The translations under genes were made by a program, and so were the position numbers. A DNA stretch of 64,000 nt from Helopsaltes ochotensis (taxonomy: Eukaryota; Chordata; Aves; Passeriformes; Locustellidae): positions 127,166 to 191,165 of the forward strand of contig VXBM01000095.1 of assembly GCA_013400155.1 (NCBI GenBank), given 5' to 3'. Positions within the stretch are counted from its first letter, which is position 1. The number at the start of each line of letters is the position of its first letter. Positions 14,171 to 25,508 of the stretch are shown here, piece by piece. Under the pieces are notes generated by a model, which saw only the letters and a list, made by a program, of their open reading frames with translations, did not search any database and had not been told where the DNA came from.

Positions 14171-14924
14171 CCCTCACAACAGAACATGTAGAAACAATTC
14201 CCACTTCAACGGGAGTGTTTGCTATTGCGTTCTGGATAGCACCACAGCCAAAGCAGCATGGGGTTAAAAGGTTTATATTTAGCATAAAAACATCTAGCTG
14301 AGAAATGCCTTTGAGTGCTCCAATGGAATCTGATTTTGATTTGACCGAATTTTGACCCTGCGGAAATTCCGCACATAAGCACAATCCATGCTCCGTGGCT
14401 GTAAGCACTGGGCTCGGAGCATGCATGGAGGAGGAAGGCAGGGTTAATGTGTATGTGTGCTTGGCTCATGTCCTTATCCCAGCACAGAGCCTTTAGGGGC
14501 CTCATGACGCCCTGGGAGAGCGGTGCTGAGGTGGATGCTGCTCCTCGAGCATCTGTGGCTGTCCAGTGCTTGCAGTCTCAGGGCCTTGTGTCTTGAGAAA
14601 TAACCTAAATGCCTAATGAGATTAAAGGAGGCTTCTTGAACATTTTGGATCGGTCCAACACCCTGAGCCTGATTGGCCAGGGTCAGAATTGGGTGGGGTT
14701 GAGGGTACCTAGGGTCAGACACAGCTCAGTCATCAGTAGGACTGTGGTAATGTAGCAAGTCCAAGGTCAAGTTACGGAGTCAGTCTTCAGGGTCCAGATC
14801 AAGCATGTCCATGGCCACATAAAGGGGAAAGCTGTGGCAGGGCTGGAGACCAGCACTCGTACAATGTTGCCAGGGCAGGGATTGATGGCTGCAGACTGGA
14901 GAGAGAGTCTGGGGAACTTTCATG

Positions 14925-15035
14925 TCTGGAAATATTTAAGAGCTGCCTGGAAAAGGCCCAGATCAACCTTATCTGCATCTGAAGATGGCCCTTCTTTGAG
15001 CAGGGAGTTGAAGGAGAGACGTCCAGCCTTCCCTC
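14925..15035 (+). mobile_element. Old, diverged CR1-like 3' fragment
   Basis: A degraded match to another stretch of the CR1 consensus: a ggaaatatttaagagctgcc-like segment, followed by a gcccttctttgagcaggg-like segment and a gacgtccag-like end. Many differences suggest an old insertion. A repeat-library alignment would be needed to fix its ends or reject it. Confidence 0.5.
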
Positions 15036-17626
15036 CCAGTCTAGGTTTTAGTCTGATTCTACAAAGCCTACTGGTTTTACTTCTATGCCAGCAGTGGATG
15101 CAGGATGTCCTGTCACTGTCAAAGTTACTCACTCAGGCTCTACCCTGTGTGTGACAGAAAACCAAGCAGAGAGATGCACCCACCAGAGGTGACGTCCTCC
15201 TTCCAGAGCAGCAGGACTGAGCACCGCAAACTCTGACACACACTTCACGTTCTACCCAGAGCAGCCAGCGGAGTCCTCGGAAAAACAGAGCTAAGCATAT
15301 GTGCGGTGTTTAGAGGACCATCATGTCAGGGAATATTTGCTGGCATTTAGAGTCCATTCAGGCTCCAAGGGAAGTCAGGGGAAGGTGAGTTCTCCATCTG
15401 ACTCGGGCCCTGAACTGCCCTAAAGAGGGTCTGCATAGCACACTGGGCACTGTGGCCTTGACTCAGCTGAGCAATTTGGAGTGTGTTCTTGCTGAATGAG
15501 AGCTTATGCATCTAGCTGAAATTGCTTTATAGGGCACAGTCCAGTTCCCACTGAAATGCTCGGGAAGCTTTTCCCATGCACTTCAATGAAAAGGTGATCA
15601 AATCTCTGTCACCTGATCATCCCTTAGGCTGAGGATAAAAATTGTTGCTCTGCTGGTTAAAACCAGATGGAAAGAATGGATATAGGGGTTGCCAATAAAA
15701 ATGTTACAGTGAGATATGTAAGGGACGAGTCCTTTAGTAAGATTTCCTGCAAAATGGATAGACAGAGAAGAGAAAGAATTAAAAATATCTTTAGGTGTAG
15801 GAAAAATTGTAGCATCAGGAATAGAACAATGCAAACTTTGATAAGGTGTTCAACCTAAAAAACCAGTTTTATACCTCATTTTAATGTGTTTCCTGACTGA
15901 TGAGTATGCAAAGATGTCATTTTAGTAAGCTTTGACAAAGTTGGTTATATATGACTTATGTAAGAGACTGATTTCTTCTGTGAGTTTATTTTTTAAGTCT
16001 AAATGGTGACTACAGGCATGTGTATAAAAGAAGAAACTTCCTAAATTTAAATCCTTCATCTTTCCTAATTCTGTAGTTGCGGTAACGTCTGGCTAATCAG
16101 ATTTGGAGCCCTCTTAGAAACTGAGGGAATATTTCTAAATTTGATTGTTAATCTATTGAACAGAAAAGCTGATACTGGAGAGAATAAACTTCCTTTTAAA
16201 GCACTAGTAAGTGTGCAAAAGTGTTCAGAGGCTTAGAAGACAAAGTCTATTTACAGCTAGAAGATTTGGACTCTTAAGGGATTGCAGCACTTTTGAAAAC
16301 GAGACTTAAATGCTTCTGAGTAATTTGGGCACTACATAAAATCATATCTATTTTCCCTCTTTTTGCTCTGATATCAACACCAATCATAAAATGATTTTTT
16401 TTAATCTAGTTGATAGCAGAACTGGTTTTATGTGGAGCAAATCCAAGAGAAAAGATATGTTTCAGAAGTGAATTAAATAATTTAATAGTGTTTAAGTATG
16501 GGAGGCAATACACATCCTTGGTTTCTATGAAATTATATTCATTGGTTCTGTAGTAATTATTTCCAAACTGCATGTTGTCAGCTGAATTCTCATCCCTTGG
16601 AAACCAATGGAACTGTGTCTGATGGACTTGGTGCAGTAGCAGCCAGAGTCCATGTAGGCTTGCACACTCTTGTGAATCATAAATTACTCCTCTGTAGCCA
16701 CAAGAGAGAGGCTAAGGTAACAATGAACAAACACTCTCATGGTTCAAACAGAATAACAAAATCTTGTTTGAAAACGGATGATTTTGGAATATACTTGGCA
16801 AAGGGTTAAGTACAGACTTCCCTGTCACTTCAATGGATCAGACATATGCTAATCCCGTCCTGCCTGGAGCAAGATGTCAGCTCTCAGAGTGCACTGTTGT
16901 CAGGCCCTGGTTTCACACAACTGCTGCTGTGGCTGACAGGAGAAAAGAGCTTTCCTTTCTCCACAAGATCTCGGTGGCACAGCAATTTGTGGGTCAGAAA
17001 GATACAGTTTCTTTCACGGAAACTGCAGTCTGCTATGGCTACATTGGAGACACTCTTTAAAAGGTCAGGATCTCAGGGCTGGCTGGCTGTGCTGCCCCTT
17101 TACATTCTCAGCTCTCCAAGAGTTTCTCTGGAAACTCTGCAACATTCAGCTGCCCCTGCCCCATTTCCCACATGCCCTTAGGAACTCCAAGGGAAAACTG
17201 GTTCCTTGGGATCCAGGCTCCATGCTAGATGGGACTCAGGATGTGCAGAGATGCTGTGCAATAGGCATAGGGGGTGATTGCCAGCTGCTCCAGAGGGCAT
17301 GAGAGATGTCCACAGGCCATGACACCCTCCTTGGCTTCCCACCTCCTCCAGCTGCAGCACCTGGAGCAGAGGCAACCAGGCAGCTTGAGGAGTCACAGGA
17401 CTGCTCATACAGGGATGCCTGCCCTTAGAGAAGGAGCCATCAGAGCTTTGGCTGGATCAAACTCCAGTCCTGATCCATCACTGGAGGAGACCCCTGATAG
17501 CCCAGGCTCCCCAGACATTTAAAATGCAGCTCAGAGAACAAGTATAGCTAACAACAACAAACATGATCATAAATCAAATATAATTTAAACAAATAAAAAA
17601 AGAGAAACATTGCGTTTTGTTCACAG

Positions 17627-17915
17627 CGACGATCCCAGCGGTTCCACAAGCAAGAAAGCCGGGTGTGAAACGGAGGATCCGAAGGAGGCCGGCAGAGAGA
17701 GTGGCCAGGAAGGCAGGTCCGACACCCTGACGCTAAAAGCCCAGCGTGAGGAGCTCCAAGAAGAGCAGGCAGCGGGGTGTTCCCCTCTGGTGCAGAAGGC
17801 GAGCCTCCACCACACGGGCTCCCCAGTGAGAGTGCAGCGCAGCAAAGGGACGGCCTCGTGTTCCCACGCGGCTGCCTCCGATTATGAGCTCTCCCTTGAC
17901 CTAAAGAATAAACAG
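17627..17915 (+). CDS. IQSEC3: IQSEC3 coding exon, N-terminal low-complexity region (first exon in window)
   Basis: This internal exon encodes about 96 residues of the poorly conserved N-terminal region of IQSEC3, rich in Ser, Glu, Gln and Lys. It ends with the diagnostic stretch ASDYELSLDLKNKQ, which in mammalian IQSEC3 immediately precedes the IQ-motif exon. The acceptor is a pyrimidine-rich tract ending in cacag, and the donor is cag|gtacc. The exon starts with the third base of a split serine codon and ends on a codon boundary, which fits the next exon. No initiator is present: the true start and the N-terminal coiled coil lie upstream of the window. The first two thirds differ a lot from mammals, so exon identity rests mainly on its 3' end, frame and position. 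Confidence 0.9.
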
Positions 17916-20900
17916 GTACCAAGGCTTCCTCCTCAGGCTGTGGGAGAAGGGGATGGGGTGGGTGGGACTGCATTTGCACTGTGGTGGAATAACTTTCAGC
18001 AAATACATTAGCCTTTTGTTCAGCTAGAGCTTTTGCCCTGCCTAACCAGACCTTTGGGTATGAGAGGCTGATGGAGGAAGTAGCTTCCCCACCTCTGACC
18101 GAGTCACCCTTTCACTCAAACCTGCTGGTGTCTGCTCCTCGTTGCCTGGATTCAGTGGTCCAAAATGGACCTAGAAACCCAGTGGTGTGTGTAGGCTTAG
18201 AGATGGGTTGCAGGCAGCCAAAAGCAGCAGCATCCAAGGGTATGCCAAGGTTGTGCCTTGTTCACAATTGCACAGTGTCCGTAGGGCTCCCAGCAACTGG
18301 CTGTTCCAAATGACCTCCCTCATGGGAGAGTCTCCAAGAACCATCTTGCTGTCTTGGAACATGCAGGGCAGGCCCCCAGCACACTTCTGCATTAGCAAGT
18401 GCTTTCAAGAGGAAGTGGGGCTTATTTAATGAGTGTCCTGCGCAGCATCTACCATGACGTTTGTGCACTCGTGCCACCGCTGCCCTCAGTCCAGAGGAGG
18501 ATGCCGAAGAGATGGGCAAGTTTACCAGGCTGAGAGAAAATCATTCAGTCCTAGAAGTTGCAAGGACTGCCTTCTGTGCCTGAGACTAGAGCCTAGCTCC
18601 AGAGCATAAGCGTGGCTGTCTCTAGCTGCACCTCCCGGTGGACTCCCAGCAGGAGACAGCGGGACAGGGGCTGATAGCAGCTGGCCTCCTCCCTCACAGC
18701 TGGCATGTGTCCCCTCCCTTCTCGTCTCTGCAGATTACAGTCCAGGAGAGCTGTTGTGCAAAACAGAGCCTAAAACATCCTTTGTGCCTTTTCCCTGGGA
18801 AGGCAGCTCAACCAGAGGCTGTAGGATATGCAGACCCTGCAGTCTGTGAGGTGAGGAGGACAAGCAAACCCTAGTGACAGTGTCCAGATTATGTTCAAGG
18901 GAAGCTGTGCTATTGCAGCTGAAGGGTCTCAGCTAATGAGGTTTCCACAGAATAAGCTACTACTTCTGGGACATCTCTCTACCACTTCCCTCAAGGCACA
19001 GATGCTGTCCCTAAACATACATGTCAGATCAATGACCCGATAGATTTCTGAGCAAAAGAGACACCTTGGCTCTCTAAGTCTGTCTTTCTCAAAATACTGC
19101 ATACTCAACTCAGACAGAATTCTTGCTTCACACCAGGAAAAAAAGATAAGAGAGATTAATTAACTGGCTTTACAAGCTAACATGACGTATCTTCAGGGTG
19201 GGCCACATCTTGACTGCTCTATATGGGCTTAGCCTCCTCGATAGCCTAGAGGTGCTCTGGTTTGTCCTGGGGAGTGTCTCTCCTGTGTTACTTTAGCTTT
19301 AAGGTCATGTTGTCATATCATTGTTCTTGCAGCAGAGGCCAAATCAGCCCTGGATGCATGTGAACAAGAGAGACATGTTTAGTTGATTATTCATTAATGT
19401 CTGGTGCCTCACAGAACTGACCTTGCAGGGAGTGAGCCTATTTCCTTGGTGAAACCACTTTTCTCACAGCAAAGGGGTCTTAGAATTTATGTGCCCCTCC
19501 AGACTCATGGATGTCTTCAGTGAATTGCCTCCAGCTCTGGACGGGGGGATTTTCAGGCAGTGAAGAGTACTAATTCTTATACTTTTGCACTGTAATATGT
19601 GTTTTTATAGGTATTCCTATCAATTTACTGACCAGGTGATTTTCTTAGATGGTAGTAATGGGGACAGGACTTGCACAGTGCTGCCCCAGTAGAACCTTAC
19701 TTATAGCAGAACTTGTAATACAGGAATAATACTTACAGTTACAGAAACAGGTGGAAGGAGATATTTTTTAGTCTCGCTGCACAATTGAAGTCACATTTAC
19801 CTTTTGAGAGGACTGAGTACTAGTTAGGAAGGAGGGTAAAGTGCAGCCTCCTCTGCAAGGCTTGGACCAGTTGTTGCCTCTCAGCATAATCCTAGAGAGT
19901 TGGTGAGTGGCTTCGTGGCCCTCCTTGCTCCCTATCCCATGAACCAGAGAATTTTGACAGTGCACAGAAGTCTCTATGCGGGGAGGTTGGAACACAGGCT
20001 CAAGTACTAAAGTTCTCCTGTGCTTAGACTCTATTGTAGTGTTGGGGAAATGGAGGGGACCACAGGAAAGAGGAGCATGCTTCCAGTCACACATACTCTT
20101 GGGCTGTGCCGGAGGGCAGCGCCTGTCCCATGGATGAAGGAAAACATTTCCTTCAACAAATATCCCTTATAGCAATGTCCTTCCATTGTGAGAGAATGGA
20201 GGGAGGGAGAAGCATTAAGAATGAGTGATAGAGAACATGTATGCTTTGTATGTCTTTTTGTTTTTTCTAATTTTTTTACAATGCATGCATTGCCTTGAGT
20301 AACTCAGATTCTGTCCCTGAGCCTGATTCTTTTCTGGTTATACCATGATAGCATATCACCATGCTCAGTGGCACCCTGGGTGGAAAACCAGTGCTAACTG
20401 AGAATAAGATCAGGCTGGGATCTCTCCTGGCAGAATTATCATTTTCTGCCTATGGGCAACAAAGCCATGGGGCGTGCACCTCAAATGTTTGGCCATATCC
20501 AGGCCTGCAGTTTGGCTTGCCTTTTGGCTTGCTTTGACCTTGTTAAATCTCCCTTCATAAGCAATCCCTCATGGCAGTGGATATTTCGCAGCCATTTCTA
20601 ATTCAGCCACAAGGCCTGAATTGCTCAGAATGAGTGTTCTAACTGAGGCCCAGAAATATATTAAACTAATTATTCTTTGAAATCCCCCCAACTCCCCTCC
20701 TGCTCTTCCCTTCCTTTGGCGTCGGCTGTCGGATTATTCCCCAGAGAGGAGTAGCTTTAAGTAGGCAATTACTTGTGATTCATGGGGTTTATTAGGAGTG
20801 AGAGAAGGCCAATCATGTCTGGCCTTTCTCGCCTCTCAGATGGGAAGAGAAGATTCCTCCAGCCATCCAGACATACATCTCCATTACCCATGACTGCTGT

Positions 20901-23900
20901 GGTCCTAACTGATGCCCTTTCCTCCTCTGGAGAGGAGGAACACAGGCTACAGCTGTGTGAAATCCTTAATTCCTTTGGACTCTCAGCTCGATCTGACAGC
21001 AAATGAGTATGTCTCAGACATCAATAAGGAGCAAATGGCTGGGTTACAGCAAAGAAAAAGAGACAGAGACCCACTGCTACCAAACAAGGGTAGGGAGGGC
21101 CCTTCTCTCTATGGGGATGCTGCATCTGGCTCTGCCAGTCTTCTCAAGCATCCCCTGGAACAGTCCCTGTAAGATACTGTAGGATTCCCCTTGCTTTGGA
21201 GAGTGCCAGATGGCAGTGGACCACATGCAGAACCCAGCCTTCCACCTCTGGTATGAGCTAGTTATGGAGCCCTCTCACTTCAGATCTTGTTCTGCTCCTT
21301 AATGCCTCAGTCCTTTGGGAAGACTAAGATTATGGACTGCAAAAACTGGTGATGTTTTTTATCGAGGTACTGACAGCTTGCTCTGTTCTTTTAGACTTTT
21401 AGAAGGATCTCTCCTCACTAGCTACTAAAGTCAGCCATTTTTGGCACTGTCCTTGCATGAGATAAACTGGCATTTTACTTCAGATCTGCAATGACATCTT
21501 GTCTTGGCCTCTAATAAGATCAGAGCATATGAATTTCATGTTTTCAGAATGGCTGTCACCTCCTTGGAAACCACAGATAATTGTGAGGCTCTTGCTTCTG
21601 CTTTATTTTGCATTTTACTGTTATTCTGTCCCTCCCATTTGTTCTTCTTTCCCTCCTAACACAATTAGCTCTACATTTTCATTAACCAGATCATTATTTT
21701 AAGTACTCACAGTCAGTTGTCAGTGATAACTGTCGGGGTTGGGCATTTGCAGGTTACTGGTTTAATTTATATTTATCTGCATGAGCCTTCCTCCTGAAGA
21801 AATGGGCCAAGGGATAGTTCAGTCTCTTTCCAGGCAGGCCAACTTTAAAGATGTGTCAGGAGTGTTGGTTTTATGGCAGGATTTAAGATGTCCTTGTTTA
21901 TCCAAAAGGCCCGCTGCCTTTTGGTAAATGACACTGTACCCATGATTATTGTGGGGCAATTTTTAGCAACATTTATGCAGACATTTTCTGGGAGGGCAGC
22001 AGTGAAAGTATTAGGCAAATGTTCTTTAAATTAGGGGTAAGCAGAGCTCTGAGCCAGCTACCTCTGCAACTGCAGTGGCCAAGCCTATCGCTAAGGAAAT
22101 TGCTGGTACTTCTTAGAGCTGGGCTTTGGCGCTTGCCCTGGACAGACAGCGAGCTCAAGGGCAGGGCAGACAGAAAACAGAAGCCTGCCTGATGCTTGAC
22201 CACAAGGCAAAGGTAGGCAAAGGCCCCTGCTTCATGTCCAGAGAGGGAAATATGAAAGGATGTGCTCCCCATCCCACTCTCTTCCATAAATGTCAGCCTC
22301 CCGGTACTTGCTCTACAGCCAGGTTACCAGTGCAGGCAAAAAAAGGCTGGGCTTATATAGTTCCTCTCTACCTGTCATCTCCCAAGGTTACATTATCTTC
22401 CTCTGCTTCCAGAGGAGTTAGTATTGGCAAGATTCCAGAGGTCATTCACACTTCTCACAGCTGTCAGACCAGGTCTTCACGTGTACCTACATCACTCACT
22501 GATGGTTTTATCTCTAACTTACATCATGTTATGAAAAAGAAGAAGGAAACAGGTGACATGAGATGACTCTGTGAGCTGAGGCTCATGCCTCTGTCTCACT
22601 TTGGCTGTGAAACCAATTTGCACTTAAACTCAGATCTTGTGGAGCTCAGTTTTTCAAACTGTGAGTACTGGGCCAACAAGGCATGGTGAGGGACAAGGAG
22701 TATCTCTGGGGATGAGGATGCAGTCAGTAAAACTCATCCTTTGGTTCTGCTAATGAGTTCATATTTACCACGTGACTGAGGCAGTCAATCCTCTGCTAAT
22801 TCGAGACTGACTTCACCAGCACTCTCAGTCCTGTCCTTCACCATTTTTTTGGTTTTTCCACATGTGTGCACACACATATTAACACTACGGTCTGCACCTG
22901 CACTCTGCCCTGTGAGGTCCCAATGATGCAGAGTTTAATTCTTAGTTCAGCCTAAACCTCAGTGAAGGCAGTTTGAGTTCATTATTCTTTTTTTTTTTAA
23001 CCCCATCTTCCACCTTCCTCTTCACATTGTCCCCCTTGTCCACCGTCAGTCACTCATTGGAACCAAATCATCTGTCATTCTCCTGGAACTTGTTGGTGAA
23101 AACCCAGCTGCAGAGGAAGAGTGGGGGGATTACCAGGAAGTTTAAATTCTAGACTACAGGAACAACCATACATACCTGTTTTGCTGAAACCAGTTGAGAT
23201 GGTGTGTGTTGATGTAGTTACGTGTTTGTTGCTACCAGCTCAGCTTCTACTTGTTTTTAGTATCTTGTCTCAACATGTAAAATACAGATTTTTCACCTTC
23301 AAAACTGAGAGTCTTTGTTTTTCCGAGTATTCCTCTTTTCATTGCTGGCTGACACCTGAAAAACTCAGATATCAAAAAGGGATATCACTTTGGGATTCAG
23401 AGTACTTTTTAAAAGACACAAACTCAGAACAAACCCAGCCTCCATTAACTTACATGGAAGTTTATGTTTCTTGCTAACTGCTAGATCAAGTGAACATTCT
23501 CTGCATTTAAAAATTGAATTTTCTTGCCTTTTTCTGAATGATTTCTCCTTTCACTGAGAGTATTTCCTAAGGTTGCTAAGGAGGGGAGAAGCATTAGTAA
23601 CACTGAGACGAGGGATAATGTTGATACTACCAGAGCACCACTGAGCAGGAAGACACAATGCTGGAATGTTGTATTTGCAGTGATGAGCTTGCCCTAAAGG
23701 CCATCACAAGTGAGTCTGCAAGGGAAGGGCACCTGCAGGCTCCAGCTTTTATGACTGTCACCCTAGGAAGAAGCAGGATCCAGTTACAGCTGTGAGGGAG
23801 CTTGTAGTGCTGGTGATTTAGACAGCCATGCCCAAAATCAAACCTTCTGTTGAAATCAGGGGCACGGCATTGCAGGGAAAAGCTAATTCAGTGTCAGAAG

Positions 23901-24003
23901 TTCCTTGACAGTACTTGAAGACTAATCAGTGTAGGAGTGGGGCAACAAGAAGCCATCAGGAGGCAATTCACAAAAACTAATGTCTCTGTTCTCTGTTTTT
24001 CAG
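17916..24003 (+). other. IQSEC3: IQSEC3 intron (6.1 kb)
   Basis: The intron is bounded by gtacc at the donor and a T-rich tract ending in ttttcag at the acceptor. No exon-like or RNA-like feature was recognised inside. Two AT-rich blocks with many homeodomain-like TAAT cores and few substitution-like low-complexity runs (about 20570-20800 and 21700-21960) look like candidate conserved non-coding DNA. Confidence 0.75.
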
Positions 24004-25082
24004 ATCGAAATGCTAGAGCACAAATACGGCGGCCACCTGGTGTCTCGCAGGGCAGCTTGCACCATCCAGACCGCGTTCCGGCAGTACCAGCTCAGCAAGA
24101 ACTTTGAGAAGATCCGCAACTCCCTGCTGGAGAGCCGCATGCCACGCCGCATCTCCCTGAGGAAAGTCCGCGTCCAGAACTCGGAGAGCTTCTCCGCCGA
24201 GAAAGCCCTGGTGGAGGGGTACAACTTCGTGGGCATCCCACTGGTGAGGTCCCCGTCCTTGCCAGCCACCATCAGTGGGGCACTGACTGAGCTGGAGGAC
24301 TCCTTCACAGAACAAGTTCAGTCCCTGGCCAAATCCATCGATGATGCCCTCAGCACCTGGAGCCTGAAGACCATGTGCTCCCTGCAAGATGGGGGCTCGT
24401 ACCAGATCAGGGAGACCTTCAGCGCTAGCTCCATGCAGCCAAACCAAGACTTAGAAGCTGAGCTGCAGGATCAGGAGAAGGAGGAAGGTCTCCTGCCAGA
24501 CACTCTACCCAAGAGCAGCAGCACTCTCATGATGGCTTTTCGAGATGTCACAGTTCAGATCGACAACAAGAACATCTCTGTCTCATCATCTACCTCGGTG
24601 TCCATGGCAAACTGTCTCAGCAGCAATGATCAGGCTGGGCCCTCTCCAGCTGCCAAGGCTGAAGAAAGCCCAGGAGAAGGGGAGGGAGAAGCCAGTGAAC
24701 TACCATCTGCCCCAGAGAGTTTACCTGAGAACAGCCTCACTTCCACCGAGGTGGATGTCAGTACTAACGGCATGGGGGACAGCAGTGCTGAGCCGCATCA
24801 GATGGCAGTGCAGAAGCTCCAGTTTGATGCAAGCAATGAGGGGGGGCAAAGCAAAGGCTCGGAGTCTGAGAATGCAGACAACTCAGAGCAGCTGAGCAGC
24901 AGCAGCACCTCCACTTCAGCCAAGTCAGCCTCTGAGGTGTCCTCAAAAGAAGCCCTTCAGGCCATGATCCTCAGCCTCCCCAGGTACCACTGCGAGAACC
25001 CAGCCAGCTGCAAGTCTCCCACACTTTCCACTGATACCATGAGGAAACGCCTTTACCGTATTGGACTAAACCTCTTTAATAT
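24004..25082 (+). CDS. IQSEC3: IQSEC3 large exon: IQ motif and Ser-rich region, start of Sec7 lead-in
   Basis: This 1079-nt exon encodes 359 codons plus two bases. It opens with IEMLEHKYGGHLVSRRA and then an IQ motif (core AACTIQTAFRQYQLSKN, about 24052-24103), a calmodulin-binding helix found in all IQSEC/BRAG proteins. The block KSIDDALSTWSLKTMCSL (about 24331-24384) and the block TLMMAFRDVTVQI (about 24523-24561) are typical of IQSEC3. The middle is a low-complexity acidic and Ser-rich linker that is more variable between species. The exon ends in LPRYHCENPASCKSPTLSTD and RLYRIGLNLFN, which lead directly into the Sec7 domain. The acceptor is ttttcag and the donor is at|gtaagt, splitting an isoleucine codon. 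Large open frames on the opposite strand here are shadows. Confidence 0.97.
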
Positions 25083-25474
25083 GTAAGTGGCTCTTCTTCT
25101 GTTTCCCAGCCTGTATTAAGCCTCACAGGAACAGATGATGGCAGGCTCTTGGTCTAGATCCATCTCCAGGGAAGTTTGTTTGCATTCAAGGCCATGACCA
25201 TCTGGGTATGCAATGCATAGCACAGGTTGGCTTCCCAGAAGCTCTTTTCCTAAGTTCTCCCAAGCACTGTCTTTCTCTTCTGCCTAACAGAGGAACAAGC
25301 CCATGAGAAGTGCCCATGCTCTCACAATTCACTGAACCTTCAGTTCCAGTTGCTGTTCATTTGGCATCCACCAGCTGAGCCTAGGATAATTCTGCTCCAC
25401 TCTGCTGCAGAGGAACAAACATAGCTGGAACTGGAAATTCAGCCCAGGTTACTTAACATGGGGCAATTCCAAGT

Positions 25475-25476
25475 AA

Positions 25477-25508
<32 letters not shown>
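25475..25508. repeat. AG/GACA simple repeat
   Basis: A short purine-rich microsatellite: a run of AG dinucleotides passes into ACAGAG hexamers. It is intronic and no function is implied. Confidence 0.9.

Larger units (their letters stand above)
1..17626 (+). other. IQSEC3: Upstream intron of IQSEC3 (5' part beyond the window)
   Basis: No coding exon could be supported in this 17.6 kb. The first visible IQSEC3 exon starts with one base that completes a split codon, so another coding exon must lie upstream; I searched these bases for the Cys-Cys-Pro stretch that precedes this junction in the mammalian protein and did not find it. The stretch holds a perfect short hairpin (1070-1115), a CR1-like relic (about 14925-15035), a 13-bp direct duplication (10134-10159), a C-run followed by T-runs (14084-14170), and AT-rich homeodomain-site clusters (about 2110-2370 and 10640-10800). 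Open frames here, the longest 229 codons on the minus strand at 5748-6437, resemble no protein I know. Intron status is inferred from exon phase. Confidence 0.7.

Noticed and set aside
24013..24895. Long open frames on the minus strand and in another + frame across the large IQSEC3 exon
   Set aside because: They are shadows of the high-GC IQSEC3 coding frame; their peptides have no family resemblance.
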